Below, in pieces: positions 6,201-7,088 of a stretch of 7,088 nucleotides of DNA. Numbering within the stretch: position 1 is the first letter of the stretch; every line of letters starts with the position of its first letter. Both the position numbers and the translations under genes were made by a program. The notes beneath the pieces are model-generated. The model saw only the letters and a list, made by a program, of their open reading frames with translations, was not told where the DNA came from and searched no databases. Source of the DNA: Fretibacterium sp. Its GTDB lineage: Bacteria > Synergistota > Synergistia > Synergistales > Aminobacteriaceae. The stretch spans positions 1 to 7,088 of the forward strand of contig JAEEGY010000156.1 of the NCBI GenBank assembly GCA_016280565.1, written 5' to 3'.

Positions 6201-7088
6201 TCTGCCGCCCTACAAAGAGGATGACCCCCGTGGCGTCGTCCACGATGAAGTAGAGGAACGGCCGGTCAGCGTGGAACTCGGCCAGCTGGAGGCTGCTGGG
6301 CGCGGCCGTGGTCCTTACCATGACGATGCCCGTCGCTGCCGCAGCCTCGGTCTTCTTCTCATCCACCTCGATGAAGGTCTTGTGGATCACTGAGTCGATG
6401 CGGAGCTTCTCGTCGTCCGTGATGCCGGAGAAGTCCGCCTCCTTCTCAAACGCCTGGCGCACGCCCAGGGCCGCAAGGACATCCTTCAGCTCGTAGCGGC
6501 TCTCCGTCCGGAACTTCGGCAGCCACAGGTCCACCTCATACCGGGAAAGGGAGCGGGTCCAGCGGGTAAAGAGACCGTCGTTCTCCGCCAGGGCCTTCAA
6601 CATCCCCTCCACTCCCACGCCCTCCTTCGGCAGGGCCAGCAGCATTGACAGCCGCCCGTTGTACGGCAGTCTCAGCAGCTTCACATCGTCCACCTCGCCG
6701 TACAGGAGCCGCCGGTTCTGCCGCATCATGGGGACGTCCTTCGTGGTCGAAGCTGTGACGTGGAAGGGTTTTGGCGTGGTGCGCTTCTCGTTGAAAGGCT
6801 CCTCCCACCGGCCATGGAAATAAATGGCGTGGACCAGCACCATCTGCGGGTCAGGCTCTAGTGTCTGGATCGGGTCGCGGATGCGCTCGTGGGTCTGTTT
6901 CTCAACCCAGCCGTTGATCTCCTTCTTCGCCCCGTTGGGGTCCCCTTTGAAATCCACCTCGGCCGAAGTGCTGCCATAGTCGCGGCGGAGTGTACCGGCA
7001 AAGTCCGGGCGAAGGGTCAGCCCCTTATGGAGCCAGATGCGGTTGGCCGTGGTCAGGGTCTCCGAGTCCTTCCCGGCTCCGCTCAGCA
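6190..7088 (-). CDS. serpin-family serine (or cysteine) protease inhibitor, N-terminal part outside window
   Basis: The frame is open from the TAG at 6190-6192 to the right edge, showing 298 complete codons of a protein that should be about 370-420 residues. The GTG at 6955-6957 is internal: serpin homology continues upstream (ANRIWLHKGLTLRPDF at about 6999-7046, then D-Y-G-S). Further landmarks are VHAIYFHGRWEEPF (strand 3A), VPMMRQ, LRLPYNGRLSMLLALP, the hinge KTEAAAATG (about 6328-6354), the signature FHADRPFLYFI (6256-6276 and onward) and ILFVGR at the end. Serpins trap target proteases irreversibly when the reactive loop is cut and inserts into sheet A. The Ala-rich hinge indicates an inhibitory type. 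Localisation is unknown because the N-terminus is missing; many bacterial serpins are exported. The gene is convergent with rarA and not in its operon. Confidence 0.95.
   Translation of the reverse strand, partial: LSGAGKDSETLTTANRIWLHKGLTLRPDFAGTLRRDYGSTSAEVDFKGDPNGAKKEINGWVEKQTHERIRDPIQTLEPDPQMVLVHAIYFHGRWEEPFNEKRTTPKPFHVTASTTKDVPMMRQNRRLLYGEVDDVKLLRLPYNGRLSMLLALPKEGVGVEGMLKALAENDGLFTRWTRSLSRYEVDLWLPKFRTESRYELKDVLAALGVRQAFEKEADFSGITDDEKLRIDSVIHKTFIEVDEKKTEAAAATGIVMVRTTAAPSSLQLAEFHADRPFLYFIVDDATGVILFVGRQSFK
6292..6360 (-). other. serpin reactive centre loop (within the serpin CDS)
   Basis: The loop begins at the Glu of E-K-K-T-E-A-A-A-A-T (Glu at 6358-6360 = P17, Thr at P14) and continues G-I-V-M-V-R-T-T-A-A-P-S-S. 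Counting 17 residues from P17 puts the scissile bond between the two Thr (codons 6307-6312), with Arg (6313-6315) at P2. The distance from that bond to the conserved F-x-A-D-R-P-F is about three residues longer than I recall for antithrombin, so the assignment may shift. The usual P15 Gly is Lys here. Confidence 0.65.

Noticed and set aside
6955..6957. GTG as the serpin start
   Set aside because: Serpin-type sequence continues upstream in the same frame to the window edge, so the gene is cut by the window rather than short.

Overview
The window is a GC-rich stretch of bacterial chromosome with six genes. Five lie on the plus strand and one convergent gene lies on the minus strand. No RNA gene, insertion sequence, phage gene or CRISPR array was seen. 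The best lineage clue is the end of the large surface protein (337-3195): SGGGCSAG, then a hydrophobic stretch, which resembles the Synergist-CTERM sorting signal of the Synergistetes (Synergistota). Together with the high GC and a putative Na+/H+ antiporter, this suggests a host-associated or anaerobic Synergistaceae member. This placement rests on motif recognition and was not searched.

Layout. Positions 1-291 hold the 3' end of an NhaC-like Na+/H+ antiporter gene. After a short AT-rich gap with a possible extended -10 promoter comes a 952-codon exported protein. Its order is signal peptide, right-handed beta-helix with about 25-residue Cys-containing repeats, two putative Ig-like domains, a Big_2-like domain, a Pro/Glu/Lys linker, an unassigned C-terminal domain and the sorting tail. 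Twelve bases later comes a YfcA-like TSUP (TauE/SafE) membrane transporter. A 106-base gap with a second possible extended -10 and a small hairpin precedes a class I glutamine amidotransferase-like hydrolase (peptidase C26, PuuD-like). Only 15 bases after it comes rarA, encoding the AAA+ replication-associated recombination protein. A serpin gene on the minus strand ends 11 bases beyond rarA and runs off the right edge of the window.

The genes fall into two probable transcription units on the plus strand (surface protein-TSUP and C26 hydrolase-rarA). They do not form an obvious single pathway. The parts that deserve attention are the modular surface protein with its Cys ladder and unassigned domain, and the bacterial serpin with an Arg-containing, apparently lengthened reactive loop.
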